Below the pieces are notes generated by a model, which was not told the origin of the DNA, made no database searches, and worked only from the letters and a program-made list of their open reading frames with translations. Of a stretch of 64,000 bases of DNA, positions 54,969-64,000 are shown one piece after another (position 1 is the stretch's first letter; every line of letters starts with the position of its first letter). The stretch lies in the NCBI GenBank assembly GCA_020638975.1, contig JACKHN010000002.1, positions 372,001 to 436,000 of the forward strand, in the 5' to 3' direction. A program made the position numbers and the translations under genes. The DNA is from Planctomycetaceae bacterium. GTDB taxonomy: Bacteria; Planctomycetota; Planctomycetia; Pirellulales; Pirellulaceae.

Positions 54969-56818
54969 TTCAGAACGCCTCATTCCAACGCAAGGTTCTG
55001 TATCTCGGTTTAATTGCGCTGCTGTTGATTCCGCTCTATATGATCGGTCATCCAGCAACGAAATCAACTTCCAATCGTGGCGGCCAACTTGCCCAATTGC
55101 GAGCCGAGTATGATCTCTCGCCCACGGAGCTTGGCGAAATCGATCCCGCCAGCGAGTCGATGAAGTTGGCAACGCTTGGCATGAAGGGCGTTGCAGCGAA
55201 TATCTTGTGGACGAAAGCCAACCACTACAAAAAGACGGAAGACTGGGAGAAGTTGGTCGCGACAGTCAATACGATGTCGAAACTGCAGCCCCACTTTATC
55301 TCCGTGTGGGAGTTTCAGTCACACAACTTGTCCTACAACATCTCCGTTGAGCACGATGATTTTCGATTCCGATATCTATGGGTGAAGAAGGGAATCGAGT
55401 TCTTAATCAAGGGAACACGCTACAACCAACACGAACCCAAATTGTTTTGGACGGTCGGATGGTACACCGGTCAGAAGTTCGGTCGTGCTGACGAACACAA
55501 GCAGTTCCGACGCCTGTTCCAAGACGACAAAGATTTCCATGCGTTGCTGAGTCAGTATGTGGACATCGATACCGAAGCACGCGGAGCTGATCAACGACCG
55601 GACAATTGGCTGACTAGCCGATTGTGGTACGAGAGTGCCTACGACATCGTCGAGACCGGAGAAGCTCCTATCCGCGGCAAAGCTCCGCACATCTTCTATT
55701 CGGATGGACCGAAGGCATTAATGAACTATGCCAGCACGATCGAATCGGAGGGCGTGCTCGATGAGAAAGCACAATACGCATGGCGTCGCGCTGGCGAGAA
55801 CTGGGACACATACGGCAACCGGGTTGTGCCAACATCTTGGGGAATACGAATTCGCTTGAATGATGAAGAACTCGCGACTGCCGAAGCAAAACGCCTTTCC
55901 GATGAACTCGACAAGCTGGTCCCTGGACTCCGCGAGCGGCTCATCCAAGAGCGAATCGAGGCCTTGCCGGAAGCCGAGCGAATCGCACTCGGCAAAGAGT
56001 GGCATGAAATTACTGGCGAGCTAGAAGGATCTCGCAAGCAGCAGGCTGAGCAAAAAACCAAAGTCACGTATCTGGATGTGGCAGAAGCCTCTCCCGAAAA
56101 CGTTCGAGCACGCGCCTTCCGCTTGGCTAAGCAGGCGAGCGATAAGGAGACCGAAGCGACGCGAATTTCAGCCTATCGCAACAACGTTAATTTCAACTAT
56201 TGGAAGGCTCGTTGTGCCGTTGAGCAGCTCGCTAAAACCGTGAACGCTCGGCGTCATATCTTCGCCGCGAAGCAACACATGGAAGATGCCGACCTCGATG
56301 CGGCCAAGGCCGAATTCGAATTGGCGTGGAAAGATTGGGGCGAAACGTTCCAGGCACATCGCGACCTCGTCAACGAGTTGACGGAAGACGACTTGGTTGA
56401 AGACATTCAAGAGTACATCAAGCTACTCGGTCAGTTAGATGAAGAGTTGCCGGCGAATTTCGCCCTCAATGAAATCCTGGCAAAGTATACACCCGTTGAC
56501 AGCGAGCATTCGGGCGAAAGCCATACAGCAGAGCCTGACTCGTCAGCGCCAACTGACTCGGTGCCCGAAAAGGCAGAAGCCGCGCCCGATGACAAAGAGC
56601 CGCAAGCCGCTCCAAGTGCCACGGACGCCGGTACACCCGCCGCAACGGAGGCAGCGGCCCCAGCGGCCCCACCTGCCGCCGATGCATCCGACGACGCAAA
56701 GCCAGCAGCCCCTTCGGAGCCGACCGCAGAAACGACGCCCGCCGAGGCCCCCTCCGACAAACCGAAGGAGGAACCTGCTCCAACTGCCGAGTCGGCGGAG
56801 GCACCTTCCGGTACCTAA
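54965..56818 (+). CDS. Membrane-anchored protein of unknown function in the ABC operon
   Basis: 617 residues from ATG 54965, which overlaps the permease stop; a longer frame to 54902 lies inside the permease gene. One N-terminal membrane segment (VLYLGLIALLLIPLYMIG) is followed by a helical region with repeat-like units (EDWEKLVATVNTMSKLQPHF), then coiled-coil segments, and an Ala/Pro/Glu-rich tail from about residue 520. I do not recognise a named family. The context suggests it is a periplasmic or inner-membrane partner of the exporter. Confidence 0.8.
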   Translation: MIQNASFQRKVLYLGLIALLLIPLYMIGHPATKSTSNRGGQLAQLRAEYDLSPTELGEIDPASESMKLATLGMKGVAANILWTKANHYKKTEDWEKLVATVNTMSKLQPHFISVWEFQSHNLSYNISVEHDDFRFRYLWVKKGIEFLIKGTRYNQHEPKLFWTVGWYTGQKFGRADEHKQFRRLFQDDKDFHALLSQYVDIDTEARGADQRPDNWLTSRLWYESAYDIVETGEAPIRGKAPHIFYSDGPKALMNYASTIESEGVLDEKAQYAWRRAGENWDTYGNRVVPTSWGIRIRLNDEELATAEAKRLSDELDKLVPGLRERLIQERIEALPEAERIALGKEWHEITGELEGSRKQQAEQKTKVTYLDVAEASPENVRARAFRLAKQASDKETEATRISAYRNNVNFNYWKARCAVEQLAKTVNARRHIFAAKQHMEDADLDAAKAEFELAWKDWGETFQAHRDLVNELTEDDLVEDIQEYIKLLGQLDEELPANFALNEILAKYTPVDSEHSGESHTAEPDSSAPTDSVPEKAEAAPDDKEPQAAPSATDAGTPAATEAAAPAAPPAADASDDAKPAAPSEPTAETTPAEAPSDKPKEEPAPTAESAEAPSGT

Positions 56819-56994
56819 ATGCCAGGGTGACGCAGAGATACGACTCTGCAAGGCTGCAATGTGGATGTAGCCGGGCATCTGGACTGCGTTTTCCTCCGCA
56901 CCTTGACCGCTCGCACGGCAACACGTAAACCAAGGGCTTATCGAGTGCTTGCCGCACTCGCTCCAAGTGGTTTCAGATTGCGAGAGCTTCCGAA

Positions 56995-58563
56995 ATGGAT
57001 AATCCGACGGTTCGTCGAGCCCTGATCAGCGTCAGCGATAAACTTGGCTTGGCCGGTTTCGCGTACGGCTTGTCCAGTGCCGGAGTGGAAATCTACAGCA
57101 CTGGAGGAACGCGAAAGCACCTCGAAAGCCAAGGTCTTCGTGTGTACGACGTCGCCGACTACACCGGCTTTCCCGAAATGATGGACGGTCGTTTAAAGAC
57201 CTTACATCCCAAGATTTTTGGCGGCATCCTCTGCCGACATGATCGTCCCGATGATATGGAAGCGATCGACGAACAGGACATCGTGCCGTTCGAGTTGATT
57301 GTCGTTAACTTGTATCCCTTCGAGGCCACAATCTCGCGCGAAGGCGTGACACGGGCCGAAGCCATCGAGCAGATCGATATTGGTGGCCCCAGTCTTGTCC
57401 GCGCAGCGGCCAAGAACCACAAGTTCGTGAGTATCGCCACGCATCCTGAGCAGTACTCTTCGATCTTGGAGGAAATCTCGCGAGACGGCCATACCTCGCT
57501 GACCCTTCGCACGCGATTGGCCTCCGAAGCATTCGCCCGAACGGCGGCTTATGATCGCGCGATCGCCGATTACTTCTGCGGCGAAACAAACGACGGACCT
57601 TTCGCGCCGACGACAAACATCACGCTGCACCGCAGGGCCGTTCTACGCTATGGTGAGAACCCGCATCAGCAAGCGGCGCTCTACAGCGAAGTGGGCTCGC
57701 GGCACGCGAGTTTGGTAACCGCACGTCAGCTGAATGGCAAAGAGCTGTCCTATAACAACCTGCTGGACCTCGACAGCGCGCTCACGATCGCCAGATCGTT
57801 GCCTGGTGTGGCGTGCTCGGTGATCAAACATAACAATCCTTGTGGAGCGGCTTCCGCTGCGACACTCGTCGAAGCAACTCAAAAGGCGCTGGCGGGTGAT
57901 CCCGTCAGTGCGTTTGGGTCGGTGATCGGTTTCAACCGCATCGTCGACGTCGCGACCGCCGAGTTTTTGGCGACTCCCGGTTTATTCGTCGAAGCGATCG
58001 TCGCTCCTGATTTTGAAGCGGCTGCCGTCGGCGTGCTGACCAGCAAGCCAAAATGGCGAAGCAATGTCCGCTTGATGCAAGTGGGAAGGCTTGAGGACGT
58101 GAAGTCGCAGCGTCAATTCCGTCACATCGACGGCGGTATGCTCGTCCAAGACGCGGACTCGTTGCCCGATCCAGAAGGGGAATGGAAAGTTGTCACCGAG
58201 AAGCAACCGACCGACGAACAACTCGCCGAATTGCGTTTCGGTTGGGCGGTCGTACGACATGTCAAATCGAACGCCATCACGCTGTCGAAAGATCAGGCGT
58301 TATGCGGCGTCGGCGCCGGGCAGATGAGCCGCGTTGATTCGGTCGAGATCGCCATTCGCAAAGCGGGCGATCGAGTTGCGGGATCGGTGCTATCGTCCGA
58401 CGCCTTCTTCCCGTTCCCGGATTCGATTCACAAAGCGGCGGAAGCCGGTGTCTCGGCGATCATTCAGCCGGGCGGCTCGAAGAACGATGATGATGTCATT
58501 GCCGCATGCAACGAAGTCAGCATGCCCATGATCTTCACCGGACGTCGACACTTTAAGCACTAG
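56995..58563 (+). CDS. purH: Bifunctional AICAR formyltransferase/IMP cyclohydrolase
   Basis: 522 residues, the normal PurH length. The IMP cyclohydrolase part begins RRALISVSDKLGLAGFAYGL with STGGTRKHLES and HPKIFGGILCRHD. The AICAR transformylase part has RYGENPHQQAALY and the catalytic KHNNPCGAA, ending GRRHFKH. It catalyses the last two steps of de novo purine synthesis. trpC follows after 35 bases on the same strand. Confidence 0.97.
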   Translation: MDNPTVRRALISVSDKLGLAGFAYGLSSAGVEIYSTGGTRKHLESQGLRVYDVADYTGFPEMMDGRLKTLHPKIFGGILCRHDRPDDMEAIDEQDIVPFELIVVNLYPFEATISREGVTRAEAIEQIDIGGPSLVRAAAKNHKFVSIATHPEQYSSILEEISRDGHTSLTLRTRLASEAFARTAAYDRAIADYFCGETNDGPFAPTTNITLHRRAVLRYGENPHQQAALYSEVGSRHASLVTARQLNGKELSYNNLLDLDSALTIARSLPGVACSVIKHNNPCGAASAATLVEATQKALAGDPVSAFGSVIGFNRIVDVATAEFLATPGLFVEAIVAPDFEAAAVGVLTSKPKWRSNVRLMQVGRLEDVKSQRQFRHIDGGMLVQDADSLPDPEGEWKVVTEKQPTDEQLAELRFGWAVVRHVKSNAITLSKDQALCGVGAGQMSRVDSVEIAIRKAGDRVAGSVLSSDAFFPFPDSIHKAAEAGVSAIIQPGGSKNDDDVIAACNEVSMPMIFTGRRHFKH

Positions 58564-58598
58564 ACTCAGCATCTCCGGCTCCAGCCGAAAGTCGCCGC

Positions 58599-59381
58599 AT
58601 GTCGACCATACTCGACAAGATAGTTGCCACGAAACGAGACGAGGTCGCTCGTGCAAAGGAACTTTGCCCGGCGAGCGAACTTCAGGCGGCTATCGCGGAT
58701 GCTCCGCCCCCTCGCGACTTCTTCAACGCGTTGGCCGTCGGGGGGTCTATCAAGCTGATCGCCGAAGTCAAAAAGGCGAGCCCGTCGAAGGGACTAATTT
58801 GCAAAGATTTCCAACCGGTCGAAATCGCAAGAGCTTATGAGGCGAATGGCGCTTCCTGCATTAGCGTTCTAACTGACGAACAATATTTCCAAGGCAGTCT
58901 CGACTACTTGCGAGACATTCGAGCGGTCGTCGGCTTGCCTGTTCTACGTAAGGACTTCATTCTCGATACATACCAATTGCTCGAAGCACGCGCCGCAGGT
59001 GCGGATGCCGTCCTGCTGATCGCCGAGTGCTTAGACGACTGCAATCTCAGAAAGCTTCACAACGAAGCGATCGAACTCGGTATGACGCCGCTCGTCGAGC
59101 TATACGAGCCCGCAAATTTGCAGCGTGTGTTCGACGCGGGCGCGACACTGATTGGTGTGAACAATCGCGACTTGCGAACGTTCGAGGTTGATTTGCAACA
59201 CACAATCAGGATGCGGGAGCAGGTGCCCGATCAATGCGTCCTGGTCGGTGAGAGCGGGATTCACAGTCGCGAGGATGCGATGTTGTTAGAAGCGGCTGGC
59301 GTTGATGCGATTCTTGTCGGCGAGCATCTTATGTCTCAGCCTGATATCGGCGCGGCAGTTCGCACACTGCTTGGTCGATAA
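58599..59381 (+). CDS. trpC: Indole-3-glycerol phosphate synthase
   Basis: 260 residues, the usual length. Motifs are IAEVKKASPSKGLI, SVLTDEQYFQGS, VLRKDFILDTYQ, GVNNRDLRTFEVDL and LVGESGIHSREDA. It closes the indole ring in tryptophan synthesis. It follows purH closely and probably shares its transcript. Confidence 0.96.
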   Translation: MSTILDKIVATKRDEVARAKELCPASELQAAIADAPPPRDFFNALAVGGSIKLIAEVKKASPSKGLICKDFQPVEIARAYEANGASCISVLTDEQYFQGSLDYLRDIRAVVGLPVLRKDFILDTYQLLEARAAGADAVLLIAECLDDCNLRKLHNEAIELGMTPLVELYEPANLQRVFDAGATLIGVNNRDLRTFEVDLQHTIRMREQVPDQCVLVGESGIHSREDAMLLEAAGVDAILVGEHLMSQPDIGAAVRTLLGR

Positions 59382-59535
59382 CTGCTACAACCGAAACAGC
59401 TTGCGCAATCGGCAATCTTTCTCGAATCCAATTCGACTTCGGCAGTGGAACGTGGTGAGCTAGAATTGCACGGGCCGATAACGGCCAGAGGTACCAACAA
59501 TTCCAACGACTCAGACGCTTTCGGAAAGTAAGAAG

Positions 59536-60381
59536 ATGGCCAAGACAACCTTGATCGAAAAGGTCTCGATTATTACCAGTGCAATCCGCACGCTTCTGAC
59601 CACCGTGATCGTGGGCGGATTGGGGATTGGCGGCTGGTACGGCTACAACACCTACAACGCAACCGAACGCGAGGCCCAGCGATCTGCACAGGCACTGACT
59701 CAGGCTCGAGCCGATCTCGAAGCGAAAGAGGCAGTAATTCGTGTCAAAGAACAAGAGATTGGAGCGTTGAATACCGAGGTTGCCAAGCAGCAGGAAGAGA
59801 TCGAACGCCTCGATACGGCGATGCGATTGCTCAAGGTCGATCATCGCATGGCGATGATCACCGTCCTCGATCAGACAAAAGATGAGGCAACGGAAACAAC
59901 GTTGACGCAGATCGATTTCCAAGAGATCAACGACAACGGCGACCCGATTGGCATGCCAAAGCGTTTCGAGATTAAAGGCGACGTTCTGTATATCGACAGC
60001 TGGGTGGTCAAGTTCGACGACAAGTACGTCGAGCAAGCGGATATCGACCGCTCCACTTCCTTAGTCCTCTTCCGCCGTGTCTTCGGAGAAATGCAGGAAC
60101 CTCGTGAGGGATTCGCGCTGGACGAAGACGGTGCGCGACCTGCGGTTTATGGTCGTGGTGGCGAGATGTCGGAGTTTGAGAAGAAGATTTGGAGCGATTT
60201 CTGGGAAGTCGCAAACAGCGAAGCGAAACAGGACGAGTTAGGTATCCGTGCCGTGCATGGTGAAGCGCCGTCGATCAAAATGAAAAAGGGAAAGGCGTAT
60301 CGCGTCGACCTACGATCCTCGGGCGGCCTTTCGATTACGACCGCAGGCGACATTGCGACGCCTACGCCACCACCTGTCTAA
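59536..60381 (+). CDS. Membrane-anchored coiled-coil protein of unknown function
   Basis: 281 residues. One membrane segment near residues 18-35 (LLTTVIVGGLGIGGWYGY) is followed by a coiled coil (about 40-105; ARADLEAKEAVIRVKEQEIG) and a globular beta-rich part (QIDFQEINDNGDPIGMPKRF). The C-terminus is TPPPV. Similar proteins occur in planctomycetes but I know no function. It lies 154 bases behind trpC. Confidence 0.75.
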   Translation: MAKTTLIEKVSIITSAIRTLLTTVIVGGLGIGGWYGYNTYNATEREAQRSAQALTQARADLEAKEAVIRVKEQEIGALNTEVAKQQEEIERLDTAMRLLKVDHRMAMITVLDQTKDEATETTLTQIDFQEINDNGDPIGMPKRFEIKGDVLYIDSWVVKFDDKYVEQADIDRSTSLVLFRRVFGEMQEPREGFALDEDGARPAVYGRGGEMSEFEKKIWSDFWEVANSEAKQDELGIRAVHGEAPSIKMKKGKAYRVDLRSSGGLSITTAGDIATPTPPPV

Positions 60382-60570
60382 GCCGACACAACATAGTTTA
60401 AGAACCGACTTCGCCGCGAATACAATAGGCGGTAAACGCCCAGACCTCGTTCTGCTCGACTGGTGCGAGTCGCACTAGCGTCCGAGAATCTCGCGATGAA
60501 TGACGAATATCTGTGCAAGAAGATCGAAGCCTCCGATATGACGAAACTGCTCCACGCGCCGTCGTAGTGG

Positions 60571-61662
60571 CTACGTCTTACGCAGCGTTTCCTGAATCGC
60601 GTTCGCGACCTTCCGCCCGGTGACGCTCAGCGCGTACGTTTCAAGTCGCGTTGGCGGAACCCAAGCGAATTCGCCGCCCTTTTTCCGTCCTGACAGATGT
60701 GTGGCTTCGAAGCACTTTAGCGTGATGCGGAATCGCGTCACTGCGTGCTTGATTGTCTTGAAATGGTCGCCGATCGCGACATCGTAGCCCGTCAGTGTGC
60801 GAACACCTTCGCACAACTCGCGGCTTCGTCCAGCATCATTCTCCGCATTGCTGGCCAATCGCGGAAAGTCCCACAAGCCTGCCCACCGCTCGCCCTCTTC
60901 GCAGCGTCGAAGTAACACTTTCCCATTGCGTCGGACAACCACACAGGCCTCAACGACGTCTTCATACTTCGTTCTCTTCTTTGCAGCCGGAATGATGTCT
61001 TGCAATCCTTCTGCTCGTGTCGGGCAGAGCATCGCGACAGGACACTCGTGACATAGTGGCGCGCGTGGCGTGCAGATTTCGCTTCCCAACTCCATCATCG
61101 CTTGATTGAAGTCGCCAATGCGTTTTCGAGGCAACCAGTCTTCGGCCACTGCCCACAGAACGCGTTGGCCTTCCGTGCTCGTCGTGTCGTGGCGATAAGC
61201 GATCAGGCGACTGAAGACACGAATCGTGTTGGCTTCCAGAATTGGCTCGCGGGCCTCAAATGCGATCGAAAGAATCGCTCCTGCGGTATAGCGGCCAATG
61301 CCTGGCAGCGCTTTCACGGAGACCGCATCGCGAGGAAATACGCCATCGTGCTCGTCGACGATAACTCGCGCCGCCTTATGCAACTGTCTCGCGCGGCGAT
61401 AGTAACCCAACCCCTCCCACATCCTCAGCACTTCATCTTCGTGGGCTGTGGCAAGAGAAGAAATCGTCGGAAACTTAGCAATGAAACGCTCAAAATACGG
61501 GATCACCGTGACGACTTGCGTCTGTTGGAGCATGATCTCGCTGATCCAAACGTGATACGGGTCACGTGTTTTCCTCCAAGGGAGATCCCGCGAATTACGT
61601 TCAAACCAGACAGACAAGCGGCGCCTCAGACTCTGCTTCCATGTACTGTCAGGCTTCGCCAT
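60571..61662 (-). CDS. mutY: A/G-specific adenine glycosylase
   Basis: 363 residues from ATG 61662. It removes adenine mispaired with 8-oxoguanine. The catalytic Glu is in SEIMLQQTQV and the helix-hairpin-helix is LPGIGRYTAGAI. The 4Fe-4S cysteines are C-x6-C-x2-C-x5-C (CTPRAPLCHECPVAMLC). A NUDIX-like C-domain reads the oxidised base (VVVRRNGKVLLRRCEEGERW). The position of the second catalytic residue, Asp in LDGNV of most MutY, reads LEANT here. The longer frame upstream to 61803 lacks homology and is not used. Confidence 0.93.
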   Translation of the reverse strand: MAKPDSTWKQSLRRRLSVWFERNSRDLPWRKTRDPYHVWISEIMLQQTQVVTVIPYFERFIAKFPTISSLATAHEDEVLRMWEGLGYYRRARQLHKAARVIVDEHDGVFPRDAVSVKALPGIGRYTAGAILSIAFEAREPILEANTIRVFSRLIAYRHDTTSTEGQRVLWAVAEDWLPRKRIGDFNQAMMELGSEICTPRAPLCHECPVAMLCPTRAEGLQDIIPAAKKRTKYEDVVEACVVVRRNGKVLLRRCEEGERWAGLWDFPRLASNAENDAGRSRELCEGVRTLTGYDVAIGDHFKTIKHAVTRFRITLKCFEATHLSGRKKGGEFAWVPPTRLETYALSVTGRKVANAIQETLRKT

Positions 61663-61837
61663 CCTAGCAATCTTTCGGCGTGGGCAATTGTTAAGGGTTC
61701 GCGATGCGTCAAGTCGTATAGAATAAGCGGTGGTTCGGCATCGCGAAACACGGTGCATCCAGCAACCTTCGCGAAAATACAACTCCTGCCTGCCAACTGG
61801 CATACTCTATGAGCAACTCAGTTCCATTTAAGAATAT

Positions 61838-61952
61838 GTCAGAAATAACTTCGGCATTTCAAGAGCAGGGTCCGCTGTGCGGACCAGGAATCCCTGAGGC
61901 CCGCACAGCGGACCCTACGCAAAAGAAGAAGTTGTGGTTGAGCCGGTCCTTA
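61838..61952. repeat. 115-bp palindromic dispersed repeat, copy 2
   Basis: Same length and termini as the element at 44140-44254, with 6 differences by eye. The core hairpin is perfect here: AGGGTCCGCTGTGCGGACC and its complement around AGGAATCCCTGA. Confidence 0.85.
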
Positions 61953-62267
61953 GGCGGTTGTTACGGATTCGGTTTGTTTGACATGTACAGGGAAGTGATG
62001 GAGTTGTGACATGACAACGATTCCGATTCTCGGTCGCCTTCAGTTCACAAGAGATACGACGACAATTGACATGTCACGGGGATGGCAGGCGATGAATCTC
62101 ATGTTGGCGAGGCGGCGCATGGCTCTACCAACCGCTCAATACACGCTCCGCCCAACGCGACGGACATTGCGCAACATCACGTCATCGCGATCTGAGGTTC
62201 CGAGTAGCGCGGACGATTCGCGTGACCGACCAGAAGTCCGTGGACTAGTACTGAACTCGCTGCCGCA
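61953..62267. other. Intergenic region without a supported gene
   Basis: An open frame at 62011-62286 is Arg/Thr-rich, without a ribosome site or family pattern, and overlaps the end of the next minus-strand gene. I see no other structure. Confidence 0.4.
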
Positions 62268-63089
62268 CTATCGGTTACGGTCATGAGCATGCTGTTGCAT
62301 GTCGCGGCGAACCGGATTGAACGGATATAGATAGATTGTCGCGTCAGAAGTGAAACGGCCTTGTCCTGCCACGTATAACGACACTTCGACCAAGCCATAC
62401 TGAACTAGCGAGCGATCTTGGTCGGGATGTCGATTTCGGAATGGCAGGCGGTAGACTCCACCGTAAGAACCGAAGTCGCTCGTATCGGCTTGCAATGACC
62501 AGCGACCGAGTTGCGGGAACGCGCTGTGCTCGCGGGTGGGCAGTTGATTGCGACCGACCAGTGTCGCGGTGATCTGACCAGACACAGGAACTAGTTCGCC
62601 GAACGTGTTTCGCGGGAAGACGCGGATCTCGACCCCATCCGTCTCTGCGTCTTGATCCCAGTTCGCGACGCGCGCCTCAACGTCTAGCGATGTGACACGT
62701 GTTGCGGCATTCTTTTGCGGGATCGATCGAATGACGGGAGTCGTGACGTTGGGTATTCCGGCAGAAGCGACCGCAGGCAATTCGGTGGGTTCTCCTCCCT
62801 TGGGAAGGAATTCATCCATGCGTTTCGAGAACTCGTCGACCGGCAGACGCACGCCACCGGCGTTCACCGCCTTTATTTGCTCCCATCCTGCAGAGGTCGA
62901 AACGACGAAGGTCCGCGACGACGAACGCAACCACAGCCGATCGTCGTTCGTCCGTGGATCGACCTCGCCAGCGAGCATTCGCCCATCCTCTAGCCACACC
63001 ACGACCAATTCGCCTGCATCCGCTATGTGTGGCTGCGCGAGAGCGCTCAGTAGGATCAGACTGGAAGCGACGAGTGTCGTGCGGGACAT
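62268..63089 (-). CDS. Secreted protein of unknown function
   Basis: 273 residues. The signal peptide is MSRTTLVASSLILLSALAQP, with probable cleavage after ADA. The first 80 mature residues contain a small beta domain (VVWLEDGRMLAGEVDPRTND, WLRSSSRTFVVS). The second half has an Ig-like strand pattern (VEIRVFPRNTFGELVPVSG, GLVEVSLYVAGQGRF). No family is recognised. It is on the same strand as, and downstream of, the partial gene at the window edge, 197 bases away. Confidence 0.75.
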   Translation of the reverse strand: MSRTTLVASSLILLSALAQPHIADAGELVVVWLEDGRMLAGEVDPRTNDDRLWLRSSSRTFVVSTSAGWEQIKAVNAGGVRLPVDEFSKRMDEFLPKGGEPTELPAVASAGIPNVTTPVIRSIPQKNAATRVTSLDVEARVANWDQDAETDGVEIRVFPRNTFGELVPVSGQITATLVGRNQLPTREHSAFPQLGRWSLQADTSDFGSYGGVYRLPFRNRHPDQDRSLVQYGLVEVSLYVAGQGRFTSDATIYLYPFNPVRRDMQQHAHDRNR

Positions 63090-63286
63090 GATGAGATCTC
63101 CTGAATCGGAAGAGATTATTCATCAAGGCAACCCAGATGCCAGTCATTGCAGGGGCGACCGTTGCGCCGTCGTAAGTGTAGTCGCTCATGGCAGTTCGCG
63201 ACTGCAGTACCTTCGTCGGCGTGTACTCGGTAAAGCGTTGGCAAATGTCAACATGTTGTCAAAACGCAACCTGCCGCTCTCTTCAC

Positions 63287-64000
63287 TTACTGCGACAGAC
63301 GGCGCACGACGTTGGCGGTGATTTGCGAGACATGCTTGTCGACCAAAAGCGAACTCGGCCAGTTGATTGACCCAGCGGAGAAGACGGTCGCTGCGTCGCC
63401 CGGTTCGTGGACAACCATGTGCGCACCGCCTTCATCGGGATTGAGCCCGCGCGCGAGAAGCTTCGTATTCGGAGGCGAGGATGGCGAGACCTTATCGGTC
63501 TCGTGACCAGACGCTCCGCCGGGAATGCGTTGGTGCTGACTCTCGTGTCCGAAGGTATCGCCGTTGCTGAGACCAGTGCCTTCGAACACCCAATGCGATG
63601 CGTCGACGACCTCGTATGGAGCGGCTGTCATAATGCCTCGTTCGTCGTAGACTACGCCGAGCAAGTTCGCTTCCGACTCCTGCCGCAAATGGAAGCGACT
63701 CTCGTAGGTACTTCCCGCGACGGTAAGCTTGCGAGAATCGTCATTGCGATAGATGCAAGTCCGCTCGTCGAGGAACTCGACATCGCAATTCAGTCCGTTG
63801 CCACCCAGATACATCAACCGACCGCCCCGCTCCAGCACCCAAGACTTCACTTTGAAATACATTTCGCTCGACCAATACTCGGGATGCGTGCTGATGATCA
63901 ACAGCTTGTAGTCATCGAGGTTTAGCGTGCCGAAATGCAGTTGCGTTTCGGCATAGACGTCATGCTCGAAGCCTTCTCGCTCCATCCATCCCAGTAATCG
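63287..64000 (-). CDS. N,N-dimethylformamidase beta-subunit-like protein, C-terminal part
   Basis: The frame is open to the window edge, so the N-terminus is missing; the first ATG inside is at 63985. The visible 237 residues match the C-terminal domain of DMFase-large-subunit-like proteins: DDYKLLIISTHPEYWSSEMY, SWVLERGGRLMYLGGNG, and GSINWPSSLLVD near the end. These are glutamine-amidotransferase-like folds found in secreted planctomycete proteins. The substrate is unknown. Confidence 0.75.
   Translation of the reverse strand, partial: RLLGWMEREGFEHDVYAETQLHFGTLNLDDYKLLIISTHPEYWSSEMYFKVKSWVLERGGRLMYLGGNGLNCDVEFLDERTCIYRNDDSRKLTVAGSTYESRFHLRQESEANLLGVVYDERGIMTAAPYEVVDASHWVFEGTGLSNGDTFGHESQHQRIPGGASGHETDKVSPSSPPNTKLLARGLNPDEGGAHMVVHEPGDAATVFSAGSINWPSSLLVDKHVSQITANVVRRLSQ

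Noticed and set aside
60496..60567. 23-residue frame MNDEYLCKKIEASDM... between two genes
   Set aside because: Too short to support, with no clear ribosome site.

Overview
The window looks like chromosomal DNA of a planctomycete, most likely of the Pirellulales / Rhodopirellula type. The evidence is family content: a giant secreted beta-helix protein with the N-terminal LEPR-xLL-like motif (FESLEDRRLLT), two type I sulfatases, a PVC-type membrane-bound dehydrogenase, a Tat-exported Gfo/Idh/MocA oxidoreductase, a redoxin/cytochrome/copper-monooxygenase fusion, and many short operons separated by palindromic intergenic repeats. The species assignment is inference; no rRNA is present.

Layout. 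0-8.3 kb: the end of a TPR protein and a 2445-residue surface protein. 8.3-21.3 kb: catabolic and envelope genes (oxidoreductase, lipoprotein, a short SecA paralogue, a dehydrogenase-sulfatase operon facing a PAS-AraC regulator, a Na/Pi cotransporter, a second sulfatase). 21.5-28.4 kb: a MurE-like ligase with altered C-terminal motifs followed by a lone MurF N-domain-like protein, a secreted protein, an SDR, a Zn-ribbon PilZ protein, and an epimerase plus TylF-type methyltransferase pair. 28.68 kb: tRNA-Ser(UGA).

28.75-40.67 kb is a genomic island. The last bases of the tRNA-Ser gene are repeated exactly (16 bp) at 40658-40673. Between the two copies lie a cytochrome-like operon, a PcfJ-like protein, a transposase, about 1.4 kb of degraded-looking DNA, and a tightly overlapping six-gene minus-strand operon: P-loop polynucleotide kinase, Thg1-like 3'-5' polymerase, RNA ligase, HD+polynucleotide kinase, Pth2 peptidyl-tRNA hydrolase and a nucleotidyltransferase. 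This reads as a tRNA/RNA repair cassette. No integrase was found.

40.7-64 kb returns to chromosomal genes: M20 amidohydrolase, K+ channel with an RCK domain, kdsB-pyrG-DUF1844, the redoxin/monooxygenase fusion, a thioesterase, a TIM-barrel isomerase, an ABC export operon, purH, trpC, mutY and two secreted or partial proteins. At 49809-50204 there is a small lipoprotein with a heavy-metal-associated (HMA) domain. Its frame is interrupted only by two TGA codons, which fall at the positions of the two metal-binding cysteines, and a perfect 9-bp hairpin follows. I read it as a candidate double-selenocysteine protein. It and the RNA-repair island are the two most interesting observations.

Three families of intergenic palindromic elements occur: a 115-bp element at 44140 and 61838, a GTACGACGG-type hairpin at 23862 and 51680, and a 99-bp element with 11-bp terminal inverted repeats at 39937.
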